Source: Amycolatopsis deserti (GTDB taxonomy: Bacteria; Actinomycetota; Actinomycetes; Mycobacteriales; Pseudonocardiaceae). Taken from it: a DNA stretch of 64,000 bases. The position numbers and the translations under genes were made by a program. The stretch lies in the NCBI RefSeq assembly GCF_014653945.1, contig NZ_BNAU01000005.1:186001-250000 (forward strand). The letters are read 5' to 3'. The notes under the pieces were generated by a model. It saw only the letters and a program-made list of their open reading frames with translations. It made no database searches and had not been told where the DNA came from. Within the stretch, counting starts at the first letter, position 1, and every line of letters starts with the position of its first letter. Shown piece by piece: positions 52,142-60,230 of this stretch.

Positions 52142-53803
52142 CTAGTCGAGCTCGGCGAGCTGTTCGCGGAGGGTGTCGAGGCCCATGCCGCCCAGGCGGA
52201 GGGCCTTGGTGTGGAAGTCCTTGAGGTCGAAGGCGCTGCCCTGGCGCTTGCGCGCGTCCTCGCGCGCCTCGATCCACAGGCGCTCCCCCAGCTTGTACGC
52301 CGGCGCCTGGCCGGGCCACCCGAGGTAGCGGTCGATCTCGTCGCGCACCAGCGGCTCGTCGGTGATCGTGCGGGTCAGCATGAACTCCAGGCCGAGGTCG
52401 GGCGTCCACCGCTCGCCCTCGTGGAACCCGGTGCCGGACGGGATTTCCAGCTCCAGGTGCATACCGAAGTCGACGATCACCCGCGCGGCGCGGAACAGCT
52501 GCTCGGACAGCATGCCGAGCAGGTCACCGTCGTCGGCGAGGTAGCCGAGGTCCTGCATCAGCCGCTCGGCGTAGAGCGCCCAGCCCTCGCCGTGCCCGGA
52601 GGTGAACGCCAGCAGCCGCTGGAACCGGTTGAGCGACCGCTCGTGCACCGCGGTGGCGATCTGCAGGTGGTGACCCGGCACGCCCTCGTGGTAGACGGTG
52701 CTGACCTCGCGCCAGGTGGTGAACTCGTCGCGGCCCGGCGGCAGCGACCACCACATGGTGCCGGGGCGGGTGAAGTCCTCGTTCGGGCCCGTGTAGTACG
52801 CGCCGGCGCCCCCACCGGGCGGAGCGATCCGGCAGTCGAGGGCCATCAGCGGATCCGGGATGTCGAAGTGCTTGCCACGCAGCTCGGCCAGCGCGTTGTC
52901 GGACAGCTGCTGCATCCACCGCTGGAAGGCGTCGCGGCCCTGCACGCGGTAGCGCGGGTTCGCGTCCAGCGCGGCGGCGGCGTCGGCGAGCGTGCCACCG
53001 GGCGCGATGCGCTCGGCGACGGCCTTCATCTCCGCTTCCAGGCGCAGGAACTCGGTCCAGCCCCACTCGTAGGACTCGCGCGGGTCGAGCTTCGCGCCGA
53101 TGAAGTACCGCGACCAGAGCCGGTAGGCGTCCTCGCCGACGGCGTCCTTCGTGCGGGCCTTCGGCGCCAGCTCGGCGCGCAGGAACCCGGCGAGTTCGGC
53201 GTAGGCCTCCTGGGCGGCGCGGGCACCGCGGTCGAGGTCCTCGCGGAGGGCGCCGTCGGGCGCTCCGGCGACCATGTTCTGGAAGAAGCCGGTCTCGCCG
53301 GACAGCCCGGCCCAGGTTTCGGCCTGCTCGGCGACCTTGGTGACCTGGCGCAGCGCGGGCGCGTTGCCGGCCTCGACAGCGGCCAGCAGGGACGCGCGGA
53401 TGCCGTCGACCGCGTCGGGGACCTTGGCCAGGCGCTTGGCGATGGTGGCCCACTGCTCGGGCGCGTCGGTGGGCATGAGGTCGAACACCATGCGCAGGTC
53501 CTGCACCGGGCTCGCGATGACGTTCAGCGACGCGACGTCCAGGCCGGCGTCGTGGATCTCCAGGTCCAGCCCGGTTCGCTCGGTGAACACGGCCTTGGCC
53601 GCGCGCTCCCCGGCGTCGGCCGGCTCGGCGGCGGTGACGGCGTCCAGCGCCCGGCGCGCCAGCGCGGCGCGGGCGGCGTAGCCCTCCGGCGAATAGTCGG
53701 TCAGCTGGTCGTCGTAGCCCGGGATGCCCATCTCGGTGGCCGCGACCGGGTGCGCGGCGGCGAAGTCCTCGACGAACTGGTCACAGATCTGGTGCACGCC
53801 CAT
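52142..53803 (-). CDS. DUF885-family putative metallopeptidase
   Basis: A 553-residue cytosolic protein of the DUF885 family, which is related to carboxypeptidase-like zincins. The metal-site motif is STVYHEGVPGHHLQIATAVHE (HExxxxHH) near residue 370, with a downstream Glu in SGHGEGWALYAERLMQDLGYL. DRYLGWPGQAPAYKLGERLW and the C-terminal FDLKDFHTKALRLGGMGLDTLREQL are also typical. There is no signal peptide. Substrate unknown. It lies 31 bases after metF on the same strand and may be cotranscribed with it. Confidence 0.9.
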   Translation of the reverse strand: MGVHQICDQFVEDFAAAHPVAATEMGIPGYDDQLTDYSPEGYAARAALARRALDAVTAAEPADAGERAAKAVFTERTGLDLEIHDAGLDVASLNVIASPVQDLRMVFDLMPTDAPEQWATIAKRLAKVPDAVDGIRASLLAAVEAGNAPALRQVTKVAEQAETWAGLSGETGFFQNMVAGAPDGALREDLDRGARAAQEAYAELAGFLRAELAPKARTKDAVGEDAYRLWSRYFIGAKLDPRESYEWGWTEFLRLEAEMKAVAERIAPGGTLADAAAALDANPRYRVQGRDAFQRWMQQLSDNALAELRGKHFDIPDPLMALDCRIAPPGGGAGAYYTGPNEDFTRPGTMWWSLPPGRDEFTTWREVSTVYHEGVPGHHLQIATAVHERSLNRFQRLLAFTSGHGEGWALYAERLMQDLGYLADDGDLLGMLSEQLFRAARVIVDFGMHLELEIPSGTGFHEGERWTPDLGLEFMLTRTITDEPLVRDEIDRYLGWPGQAPAYKLGERLWIEAREDARKRQGSAFDLKDFHTKALRLGGMGLDTLREQLAELD

Positions 53804-53834
53804 GGATGCAACCTACCGAACGCGGCAACCGGGT

Positions 53835-54719
53835 TTACGCGCGCGCGGGCACCAGGCCGAGCCTGCGGACCACCTCGCGCGTCGCCTTGGAGCGGTTGAA
53901 GGTGTAGAAGTGCAGGTCCGGCACGCCTTCGGCGATGAGCCGCTCACACAGTTCGGTGACCACGTCCAGCCCCTCGGCGCGGAACGCCTTGGCGTCGCCG
54001 GCCAGCGGTTCGAGCCGGTCCAGCAGGCGCTGCGGCGCGGGCGCGCCGGACAGGCGGATCGTGGTGTGCAGCGTGCGCGGCGTGGTCAGCGGCATCACAC
54101 CGGGGATGAGCAGCGCGTCACAGCCCGCGGCGGCGACCCGGTCGCGCAGCCGCAGGAAGTCCTCGGCCTCGAAGAACAGCTGGGCGATGCCGAAGTCGGC
54201 GCCCGCGCGGAACTTGCGCACCAGGTACTTGGTGTCGGTGTCCAGGTCCAGCGAGCGCGGGTGGCCGTAGGGGAACGCGGAGACGCCGACGCAGAAGTCA
54301 CCCAGCGAGCGGACGAGCGCCACCAGCTCCTCGGCGTAGCTGAGGCCCTGGGGGTGCGGCACCCACTCGCCGTACGGGTCGCCCGGCGGGTCGCCGCGCA
54401 GCGCGAGGATGTTGCGCACGCCGACGGCGGCGTACCAGCCGATGACGTTGCGCAGCTCGGCGACGGAGTGGTCGACCGCGGTCAGGTGCGCCATCGGCAC
54501 CAGCGTGGTCTCGGTCGCCACCCGCGCGATGCTGCGGATGGTGCCGTCGCGGCTCGACCCGCCCGCGCCGTAGGTGATCGACATGTAGGCGGGGTCCAGC
54601 GGCTCCAGCTCGCGGATCGACCGCCACAGCACGGCCTCGTCGGCCGCGTCGCGGGGCGGGAAGAACTCAATGGAGAACGCCGGGGACTCCCCTCGCAGGC
54701 GCTCGATCACCGACGTCAT
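53835..54719 (-). CDS. metF: Methylenetetrahydrofolate reductase
   Basis: Reduces 5,10-methylene-THF to 5-methyl-THF for methionine synthesis. The protein has 294 residues from ATG 54719 (TSVIERLRGESPAFSIEFFPPRD). MTHFR hallmarks are SIEFFPP with the catalytic Glu, YMSITYGAGGSSRDGTIR, AHLTAVDHSVAEL, NILALRGDPPGDP (FAD/folate), SAFPYGHPRS and LFFEAEDFLRLRDR. The ending HFYTFNRSKATREVVRRLG is standard. In mycobacteria metF also neighbours the prenyl synthase and Rv2175c-like genes present at the right end here. Confidence 0.96.
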   Translation of the reverse strand: MTSVIERLRGESPAFSIEFFPPRDAADEAVLWRSIRELEPLDPAYMSITYGAGGSSRDGTIRSIARVATETTLVPMAHLTAVDHSVAELRNVIGWYAAVGVRNILALRGDPPGDPYGEWVPHPQGLSYAEELVALVRSLGDFCVGVSAFPYGHPRSLDLDTDTKYLVRKFRAGADFGIAQLFFEAEDFLRLRDRVAAAGCDALLIPGVMPLTTPRTLHTTIRLSGAPAPQRLLDRLEPLAGDAKAFRAEGLDVVTELCERLIAEGVPDLHFYTFNRSKATREVVRRLGLVPARA

Positions 54720-54778
54720 GCGGGCAATGGTAACCGGTGTCCGAAAGGTGGGATATGCGGTCCGCCACTTGGGAACGG

Positions 54779-55786
54779 CTAACGCACTCCGGCGGCAGCG
54801 GGTTGGCCGGCTTCGGCCTGGACGCCCCACCGTCGCGCGAGCACCGCGCAGATCATGAGCTGGGCCTGGTGGAACAGCATCAGCGGCAGCACGATCAGGC
54901 CGACCGTCTGCGCCGGGAACAGGACCGCGGCCATCGGCAGTCCGCTGGCGAGGCTCTTCTTCGACCCGGCGAAGATGATCGCGACCCGGTCCGCGCGGTC
55001 GAAGCCCAGCTTCGGCGTGACCAGCTTGAGGATCCAGAACACCGCGTAGAACAGCGCCAGGTTGACCACCACCAGCGCGCCGAGCGCGAGCGGGGTCAGC
55101 TGGTGCCAGATCCCGGCGACGACGCCCTCGCTGAAGGCCGCGTAGACCACCAGCAGGATCACGGTGCGGTCGGCGCGGCCGAGGATCTTCTTGTGGCGCG
55201 TGATGAACCCGCCGATCCAGCGCCGCGCGATCTGCCCGGCGAGGAACGGCACGAGCAGCTGCAGCACGATCGAAGTCACGGCGTCGAGCGAGAAGCCGTT
55301 GCCGGTGCTGTGCAGCAACAGGGCGACCAGCAGCGGCGTGACGACGATGCCCAGCAGGCTGGAGAACGACGCGGCGCAGATCGCGGCGGCCACGTTGCCC
55401 TTGGCGATCGAGGTGAACGCGATCGAGGAGTTCACCGTCGAGGGCAGCGTGCACAGGAAGATGACGCCGGCCACCAGCGCGGGGGTGAGCACGTTCGGTT
55501 CGAGGAGTTTCGTGGCGAGGCCGAGCAGCGGGAACAGCACGAAGGTGGAGACGAGGATCACAAGGTGCAGCCGCCAGTGCTTGAACCCGGCCACGGCCTC
55601 GGCGGTGGACAGGCGCGCGCCGTAGAGGAAGAACAGGGCGCCGACGCCGATCGAGGTGACCCAGGAGGCGACCCCCGCGCCCTGGCCGCGCGCCGGTACC
55701 AGGCAGGCGATCCCGACCGCGGCGAGGATGCCGAGGATGAACGGGTCGATGCGGAGCTTGGCGAGGAGCGCGGCTGGGCTTTTCAC
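54779..55786 (-). CDS. SBF-like (bile acid:sodium symporter family) transporter, YfeH type
   Basis: A 335-residue protein with nine or ten membrane helices, of the SBF-like/YfeH group. Features are GVGALFFLYGARLS, STFVLFPLLGLATKLLEPN, VIFLCTLPSTVNSSIAFTSIAKGNVAAAIC (in part; the crossover helix with a polar TLPST), LLVPFLAGQIARRWIGGFI and AIIFAGSKKSLASGLPMAAVLFP. The fold suggests a sodium-coupled organic anion carrier; no substrate is known. It is divergent from a LysR gene across 72 bp, so that regulator probably controls it. Confidence 0.86.
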   Translation of the reverse strand: MKSPAALLAKLRIDPFILGILAAVGIACLVPARGQGAGVASWVTSIGVGALFFLYGARLSTAEAVAGFKHWRLHLVILVSTFVLFPLLGLATKLLEPNVLTPALVAGVIFLCTLPSTVNSSIAFTSIAKGNVAAAICAASFSSLLGIVVTPLLVALLLHSTGNGFSLDAVTSIVLQLLVPFLAGQIARRWIGGFITRHKKILGRADRTVILLVVYAAFSEGVVAGIWHQLTPLALGALVVVNLALFYAVFWILKLVTPKLGFDRADRVAIIFAGSKKSLASGLPMAAVLFPAQTVGLIVLPLMLFHQAQLMICAVLARRWGVQAEAGQPAAAGVR

Positions 55787-55858
55787 GTCTCCGATCGTCC
55801 GCTGAAGTGCGCCGATTGTGAAGTATGATGAAGGGCATAACTGCTATCGCTGTTCGCG

Positions 55859-56725
55859 ATGGAGGCCACGGTGCTCGATCCGGTGTGGCTGCGGACGTTC
55901 CTCACCGTGGCCGAGACGCGCAGCTTCACGCGGGCCGGGCAGCGCCTCGGGCTGCGGCAGTCGACGGTGAGCCAGCACATCCGGAAGCTCGAGGAGGCCA
56001 CCTCGCAGCAACTCCTGCTGCGCGACACCCACTCGGTTTCGCTGACGCCCGACGGTGAGGCGATGATCGGGTTCGCCGGGACGATCCTGGAGGACATCGA
56101 CCGGGCGCTGGCCTACTTCGCCGGGCCGGAGCTGCGCGGACGGGTGCGGTTCGGCGCCTCGGAGGACTTCGTGGTCGGCCCGCTGCCGGAGATCCTGCGC
56201 GAGTTCCGGCGGCTGCACCCGCTGGTCGACCTGGAACTGACGGTGGACCTGTCCGGTGTGCTGTACGAGAAGCTGCGCGCGGGCGAGCTGGACCTGGTGC
56301 TGGGCAAGCGCCGCGCGGGCGACGAGTCCGGCAGTCCGTTGTGGACGGACCCGCTGGTGTGGGTGGGGCGCGAGGGGTTCGCGCTGGAGCCGGGCGCGCC
56401 GGTGCCGCTGATCGCCTACCCGCCGCCGAGCATCACGCGCGCTCGCGCGCTGGAGTCGTTGCAGGACAACGGAAAGCCGTGGCGGATCGTGTGCACGAGC
56501 GGCAGCCTGAACGGCCTGCGCGCGGCAGCACTGGCCGGGCTGGGGGTCGTGGTGTTCGCGCGGAGCCTGATCCCGGCCGGGCTGGTGGAACTGCCGGCCG
56601 GCCACGGCCTCCCCGACCCGGGCGAGGTGCAGTTCCTGCTGACGACCCGGTCGGCCACGCCACGGGGCCCCACGGCGGCCCTGTCGGACGCGATCCGCGC
56701 CGAGGCCAGCCGGCTGCACGGTTAG
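55859..56725 (+). CDS. LysR-family transcriptional regulator
   Basis: A 288-residue regulator. The helix-turn-helix is at about 6-65 (LDPVWLRTFLTVAETRSFTRAG, LRQSTVSQHIRKLEEATSQQLLLR). The effector domain includes RFGASEDFVVGPLPEILREF and LGVVVFARSLIPAGLVELP. The 72-bp gap to the SBF-like gene contains an ATA-N5-TAT motif at 55837-55847 that could be its binding site. The stop is shared with the convergent HxlR gene inside TTAG (56722-56725). Confidence 0.88.
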   Translation: MEATVLDPVWLRTFLTVAETRSFTRAGQRLGLRQSTVSQHIRKLEEATSQQLLLRDTHSVSLTPDGEAMIGFAGTILEDIDRALAYFAGPELRGRVRFGASEDFVVGPLPEILREFRRLHPLVDLELTVDLSGVLYEKLRAGELDLVLGKRRAGDESGSPLWTDPLVWVGREGFALEPGAPVPLIAYPPPSITRARALESLQDNGKPWRIVCTSGSLNGLRAAALAGLGVVVFARSLIPAGLVELPAGHGLPDPGEVQFLLTTRSATPRGPTAALSDAIRAEASRLHG

Positions 56726-57066
56726 ACGGGTTCGATGCGCACACCCTCCCGCTCGGCGCGGCGCTGCCCCCAGTCGTAGAGGATCTGCAGCGCCGGGGCC
56801 AGCTCCCGGCCCTCCGGCGCGAGGCGGTAGGTCACCGCGGGCACCTTGCCGGTCTCCGCGATCCGTTCGACCAGCCCGGCCGCCTCCAGTTCCCGCAGGC
56901 GGGTCGTCAGCATCTTCTCGCTCACTCCGGGCATGCGGCGGCGCAGTTCGCCGTACCGCAGGCCGCCTTCCTTGAGGTGGGCCAGGACCACCACGGCCCA
57001 CTTGCCGCCGATCACCTCCACCGCCAGCTCGACCGGGCAGTGGTACCGGGTTCTGCGCACGTTCAC
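56722..57066 (-). CDS. HxlR-family transcriptional regulator
   Basis: A 114-residue winged-helix regulator. GTG 57066 was chosen; a TTG at 57075 or a GTG at 57060 are alternatives. HxlR features are RTRYHCPVELAVEVIGGKWAVVVLAHLKEG (in part) with the characteristic Cys and G-K-W, RYGELRRRMPGVSEKMLTTRLRELEAAGLV and the wing. The single cysteine in YHCPVE is the residue used for redox or electrophile sensing in several family members. It lies 53 bp from the divergent ABM-globin gene, its likely target. Confidence 0.88.
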   Translation of the reverse strand: MNVRRTRYHCPVELAVEVIGGKWAVVVLAHLKEGGLRYGELRRRMPGVSEKMLTTRLRELEAAGLVERIAETGKVPAVTYRLAPEGRELAPALQILYDWGQRRAEREGVRIEPV

Positions 57067-57119
57067 GCACCACAAAGTACGTACTTGCCGCGCCCGGCGG
57101 CAGGTGCTCGACTGTCCGC

Positions 57120-57869
57120 GTGATCGTCGAATACATCCGGTACCGGGTCCCGGGCCGCGGCGCGCGGCTGACGGAGGCCTACCGGCGCGCGGCCGTGCAC
57201 CTGGCCGCCGCGCCGGAATGCCACGACTTCGAGATGACCCGCTGCGTGGACGAACCGGAGTGCTACGTCGTCCGGCTGACCTGGACCTCCGCGGAGGCGC
57301 ACCTGAGCGGTTTCCGCACCGGCCCGCACTTCCCGCCGTTCCTCGCCGAGGTCCGCGAGTTCGTCGGCGACATCGAGGAAATGCGGCACTACGAACCGGT
57401 GGACATCGGCAGCCCGGTGCCGAGCCTGTACGAGTGGGCGGGCGGCGCCGAGGCGTTCGAGCGGCTGTTCGCCGCCTTCTACCGGCGCGTGCCTGGGGAC
57501 GAGCTCCTGGCGCCGCTGTTCGCCGGCATGGACGCCGACCACGCGCGGCACGTCGCGGCCTGGGTCGGCGAGGTGTTCGGCGGTCCGCCCGTCTACAGCA
57601 CCGGGCGCGGCGGCCACGCCCACATGGTGTCCAAGCACCTGGGCAGGGCGATCACCGAGGAACAGCGCCGCCGATGGGTCGCGCTGCTGCTCGACACCGC
57701 GGACGAGGTCGGACTCCCGGACGATCCGGAGTTCCGCTCGGCGTTCGTGGCCTACCTGGAGTGGGGCACGCGGCTGGCGGTGCTGTTCTCGCGGCCCGGC
57801 GCGAAACCCGCACTGGACGAGCCGATGCCGGCCTGGGGCTGGGGTTCGGTGCGGCCCTGGCGGGGTTAG
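57120..57869 (+). CDS. Fusion of ABM monooxygenase-like domain and truncated haemoglobin
   Basis: A 249-residue two-domain protein. Residues 1-90 form an antibiotic-biosynthesis-monooxygenase (ABM) ferredoxin-like fold (IVEYIRYRVPGRGARLTEAYRRA, FEMTRCVDEPECYVVRLTW). Residues 100-235 are a group II truncated haemoglobin: Tyr121 (B10) in FAAFYRRVPGDELLAPLFAGM, His173 as proximal ligand in HMVSKHLGRAITEEQ and Trp186 (G8) in RRRWVALL. The globin could bind O2 or NO and supply the ABM part, or detoxify reactive species. A divergent HxlR gene suggests inducible expression. Confidence 0.87.
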   Translation: MIVEYIRYRVPGRGARLTEAYRRAAVHLAAAPECHDFEMTRCVDEPECYVVRLTWTSAEAHLSGFRTGPHFPPFLAEVREFVGDIEEMRHYEPVDIGSPVPSLYEWAGGAEAFERLFAAFYRRVPGDELLAPLFAGMDADHARHVAAWVGEVFGGPPVYSTGRGGHAHMVSKHLGRAITEEQRRRWVALLLDTADEVGLPDDPEFRSAFVAYLEWGTRLAVLFSRPGAKPALDEPMPAWGWGSVRPWRG

Positions 57870-58171
57870 GGCACGCTGGCCAGCCGCAGCAACGCCGTGA
57901 CCGCCGCGGCGCTGATCACCACGACCAGGAAAGGCGCCTTCCGCCAGGCGAGGACGCCGCCGACGGCGACGCCGACCGGGCGGGCGAAACCGGCGAAACC
58001 GTGCCCCTCCGCCAGTGCGCTCGTCGCCACCACGGCCACCAGCAGGACCGTCGCCGAGATCGTCATCAGGTTCTGCGCCCTGGCCGGGATCCGGGCCTGC
58101 AGCAGCGGCCCGGCGAACCGGAACGCGAACGTCCCCGCGGCCAGCACCGCGATCGCGATCAACAGGGTCAT
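57866..58171 (-). CDS. azlD: Branched-chain amino acid export protein AzlD
   Basis: A 101-residue membrane protein with three or four helices (LLIAIAVLAAGTFAFRFAGPLL, NLMTISATVLLVAVVATSAL, GVAVGGVLAW, FLVVVISAAAVTALLRL). The motif TFAFRFAGPLL matches the conserved AzlD start T-x-x-x-R. It is the small partner of AzlC. The ATG overlaps the azlC stop (ATGA), and the stop is shared with the convergent globin gene in TTAG. Confidence 0.88.
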   Translation of the reverse strand: MTLLIAIAVLAAGTFAFRFAGPLLQARIPARAQNLMTISATVLLVAVVATSALAEGHGFAGFARPVGVAVGGVLAWRKAPFLVVVISAAAVTALLRLASVP

Positions 58172-58830
58172 CGCCGCCCCACCAGCACCAGCACGCCGGC
58201 CAGTGCGAGCAGCACCGGCAGGCCAGCGGGCAGGACCGGCGTCACGGCGAGCGCGATCACCGCACCGGCCAGCGCCGCCTGGCGGGTCGCCCGGTCGCGC
58301 AGCGACGGCAGCACCAGCGCCAGCAGCACGGCCGGGAACGCGGCGTCCAGCCCGAACGCGTCGGTGTCGCCGATCGCCGTGCCCGCGAACGCACCCGCGA
58401 CCACCCCGGCGTTCCAGCACACGAAGATGCCGATCCCGCAGGCCCAGTACGCGGCGCGGCGGCGCCCGGCGTCCTCCTCGGCCATCGCGAACGCCACGTT
58501 CTCGTCCGTCATCAGGTGGCTGCCCAGGAGGCGCCCGCGGCGGCCGAGCACGTCGCTGACCGCCATGCCGAACGGCAGGTGCCTGCTGTTCACCAGCAGC
58601 CCGGCGACCGCCGCCGCGAACGGGCTGCCGCCGGCGGCCACCAGCCCGAGGAACAGGAACTGGGCGGCCCCGGCGAACACCAGCAGCGACATCACGATCG
58701 GCAGCCACGCGCCGAAGCCGGATCCGGTGCTGATGGCGCCGTAGGAGACGCCGACCACCCCGTCGGCCAGGGCCACCAGGGCGACGTCGCGCAGCAGGCG
58801 ACGGTCGAGTGTTCGGTAGATCGTACGCAT
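58168..58830 (-). CDS. azlC: Branched-chain amino acid export protein AzlC
   Basis: A 220-residue integral membrane protein, large subunit of the AzlCD/BrnFE-type exporter of branched-chain amino acids or methionine. AzlC signatures are VGVSYGAISTGSGFGAWLPIVMSLLVFAGAAQFLFLGL (in part), NSRHLPFGMAVSDVL and HLMTDENVAFAM. It is divergent from an XRE-cupin regulator across 68 bp that contains an inverted repeat. Confidence 0.9.
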   Translation of the reverse strand: MRTIYRTLDRRLLRDVALVALADGVVGVSYGAISTGSGFGAWLPIVMSLLVFAGAAQFLFLGLVAAGGSPFAAAVAGLLVNSRHLPFGMAVSDVLGRRGRLLGSHLMTDENVAFAMAEEDAGRRRAAYWACGIGIFVCWNAGVVAGAFAGTAIGDTDAFGLDAAFPAVLLALVLPSLRDRATRQAALAGAVIALAVTPVLPAGLPVLLALAGVLVLVGRR

Positions 58831-58859
58831 CGCCTTCTATACTGAACAGACGCACGAGC

Positions 58860-58875
58860 GTTCGTCAAGTCGAAC
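58860..58875. promoter_or_regulatory. Inverted repeat in azlC / XRE-cupin divergent promoter
   Basis: GTTCGTCAAGTCGAAC, a perfect 5-bp inverted repeat around a 6-bp centre, lies 30 bases from azlC and 23 bases from the regulator start. It is a good operator candidate for the XRE-cupin protein. It is not an SOS box, because the half-sites are in the opposite order. Confidence 0.45.
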
Positions 58876-58898
58876 AACAGGACTTCTGGAGCGAACAC

Positions 58899-59456
58899 AT
58901 GGCCGACCGCGGCGCCCCACTCGACGTCATCGCGGGTTCCCTGCGGCGCGAACGCGCCCGCACCGGGCTGTCCCTCACCGAGGTCGCCAAGCGGGCGGGT
59001 ATTGCCAAGTCGACGTTGTCCCAGCTGGAGGCCGGCAGCGGCAACCCGAGCGTGGAGACGCTGTGGGCGCTGAGCGTGGTGCTCGACGTGCCGTTCGCGA
59101 GGCTGGTCGAGCCGGTGCGGCCGCAGGTGCAGGTCATCCGCGCCGACGAGGGGCCGACGTTCTACTCGGAGCGTTCGGACTACGTGGCGACGCTGGTGGC
59201 GTCCTGCCCGCCGAACGCGCGCCGCGACATCTTCCGCATCTCGGCCGAGCCGGGGCCGCCGCGCCGATCGGACCCGCACATGCCGGGCGTGGTGGAGCAC
59301 GTGGTGCTCAGCTCGGGCCGCGCCCTAGTCGGATTGATCGACGAGCCGGTGGAACTCGCCCCCGGCGACTACATCGCCTACCCCGGCGACGTGGAGCACA
59401 TCTTCCAGGCCCTCGAGCCCGGCACGCGGGCGGTGCTCGTCTCGGAGCACACCTAG
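58899..59456 (+). CDS. XRE-family regulator with C-terminal cupin domain
   Basis: A 185-residue regulator. The XRE helix-turn-helix is at about 9-65 (IAGSLRRERARTGLSLTEVAKRAGIAKSTLSQLEAG). The cupin domain follows at 110-185 (HMPGVVEHVVLSSGRALVGL, ELAPGDYIAYPGDVEHIFQAL), with His residues that could bind metal or ligand. ATG 58899 has CTGGAG upstream. Cupin regulators of this type often control the adjacent AzlCD exporter and sense an amino acid. The stop is shared with the AraC gene in CTAG (59453-59456). Confidence 0.88.
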   Translation: MADRGAPLDVIAGSLRRERARTGLSLTEVAKRAGIAKSTLSQLEAGSGNPSVETLWALSVVLDVPFARLVEPVRPQVQVIRADEGPTFYSERSDYVATLVASCPPNARRDIFRISAEPGPPRRSDPHMPGVVEHVVLSSGRALVGLIDEPVELAPGDYIAYPGDVEHIFQALEPGTRAVLVSEHT

Positions 59457-60220
59457 CAGGCGGTGCCCTGGAACATCGCCACCGCCGCGGTGGCGTCCGG
59501 TGCCGCCAGGCCGTGCCGCTCGCGCACCAGCACCGCCGGCGTCACCCCGGCCAGTTCGCGCGTCTCGCGGGTCAGGTGGGCCTGGTCGGCGTATCCGGCG
59601 GCCGCGGCGGAGTCGGCCAGCGACGACGGGCGGGCGGCGTCCGCGCTGCGCAGGAAACGCTGGAACCGCACCACGCGCTGCAACGCCTTCGGCCCGAGGC
59701 CGACCTGCTCGGTGAACAGCCGGCGCAACTGGCGGCCGGTCAGCGACACCTCGTCCGCCACCGAGTCCAGCGACGCACCGCCCCAGATCCGGCTCACCGC
59801 GTGCCGGACGCGCGCATCACCAGCCCGGGGAGACAACGCCGACGGGAACGAGCCGCGCCACACCGAGTCCGCGACCGCCCGCGCGGCGGCGTCCGGCAGC
59901 ACCGCGGTCAACGGCACCACCGCGTCCCGCACCTCGTGCCCGGGCAGGTCCAGCACCGCCGCGATCGCCTCGGTGCGCAGCCGCAGCCCGCGCAGCTCGG
60001 TGCCGGGCGGCAACCGGTGCAGCGCGGGCGACAACGTCGGCCCCACCAGGTAGGCCGCGCCGGTCGAGGCCACGATCACGTCCGCCGCCGCGTCCGGCAC
60101 CACCCGCTGCACGAACTCGCCCGGCACCCGCTGCGCCCACCAGCAGCGCACGACACCGGAGCCCGCCCATTCGCGGTAGGCGTCCGTTTCGTTCAAGCCG
60201 TCGCCGGGTGCGGCTGCCAT
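59453..60220 (-). CDS. AraC-family transcriptional regulator
   Basis: A 255-residue regulator with the DNA-binding domain at the C-terminus: IWGGASLDSVADEVSLTGRQLRRLFTEQVGLGPKALQRVVRFQRFL (in part) and YADQAHLTRETRELAGVTP. The N-terminal 130 residues are a DUF6597-like sensor half (EFVQRVVPDAAADVIVAS, LRGLRLRTEAIAAVL). The start is ATG 60220. Only 10 bases separate it from the divergent VOC gene, which it probably regulates. Confidence 0.86.
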   Translation of the reverse strand: MAAAPGDGLNETDAYREWAGSGVVRCWWAQRVPGEFVQRVVPDAAADVIVASTGAAYLVGPTLSPALHRLPPGTELRGLRLRTEAIAAVLDLPGHEVRDAVVPLTAVLPDAAARAVADSVWRGSFPSALSPRAGDARVRHAVSRIWGGASLDSVADEVSLTGRQLRRLFTEQVGLGPKALQRVVRFQRFLRSADAARPSSLADSAAAAGYADQAHLTRETRELAGVTPAVLVRERHGLAAPDATAAVAMFQGTAC

Positions 60221-60230
60221 GCTGCCGAGT

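Noticed and set aside
58860..58875. SOS box in the azlC/XRE-cupin gap
   Set aside because: The half-sites are in the reverse order (GTTCG..CGAAC) with a 6-base centre, so it does not fit TCGAAC-N4-GTTCGA.
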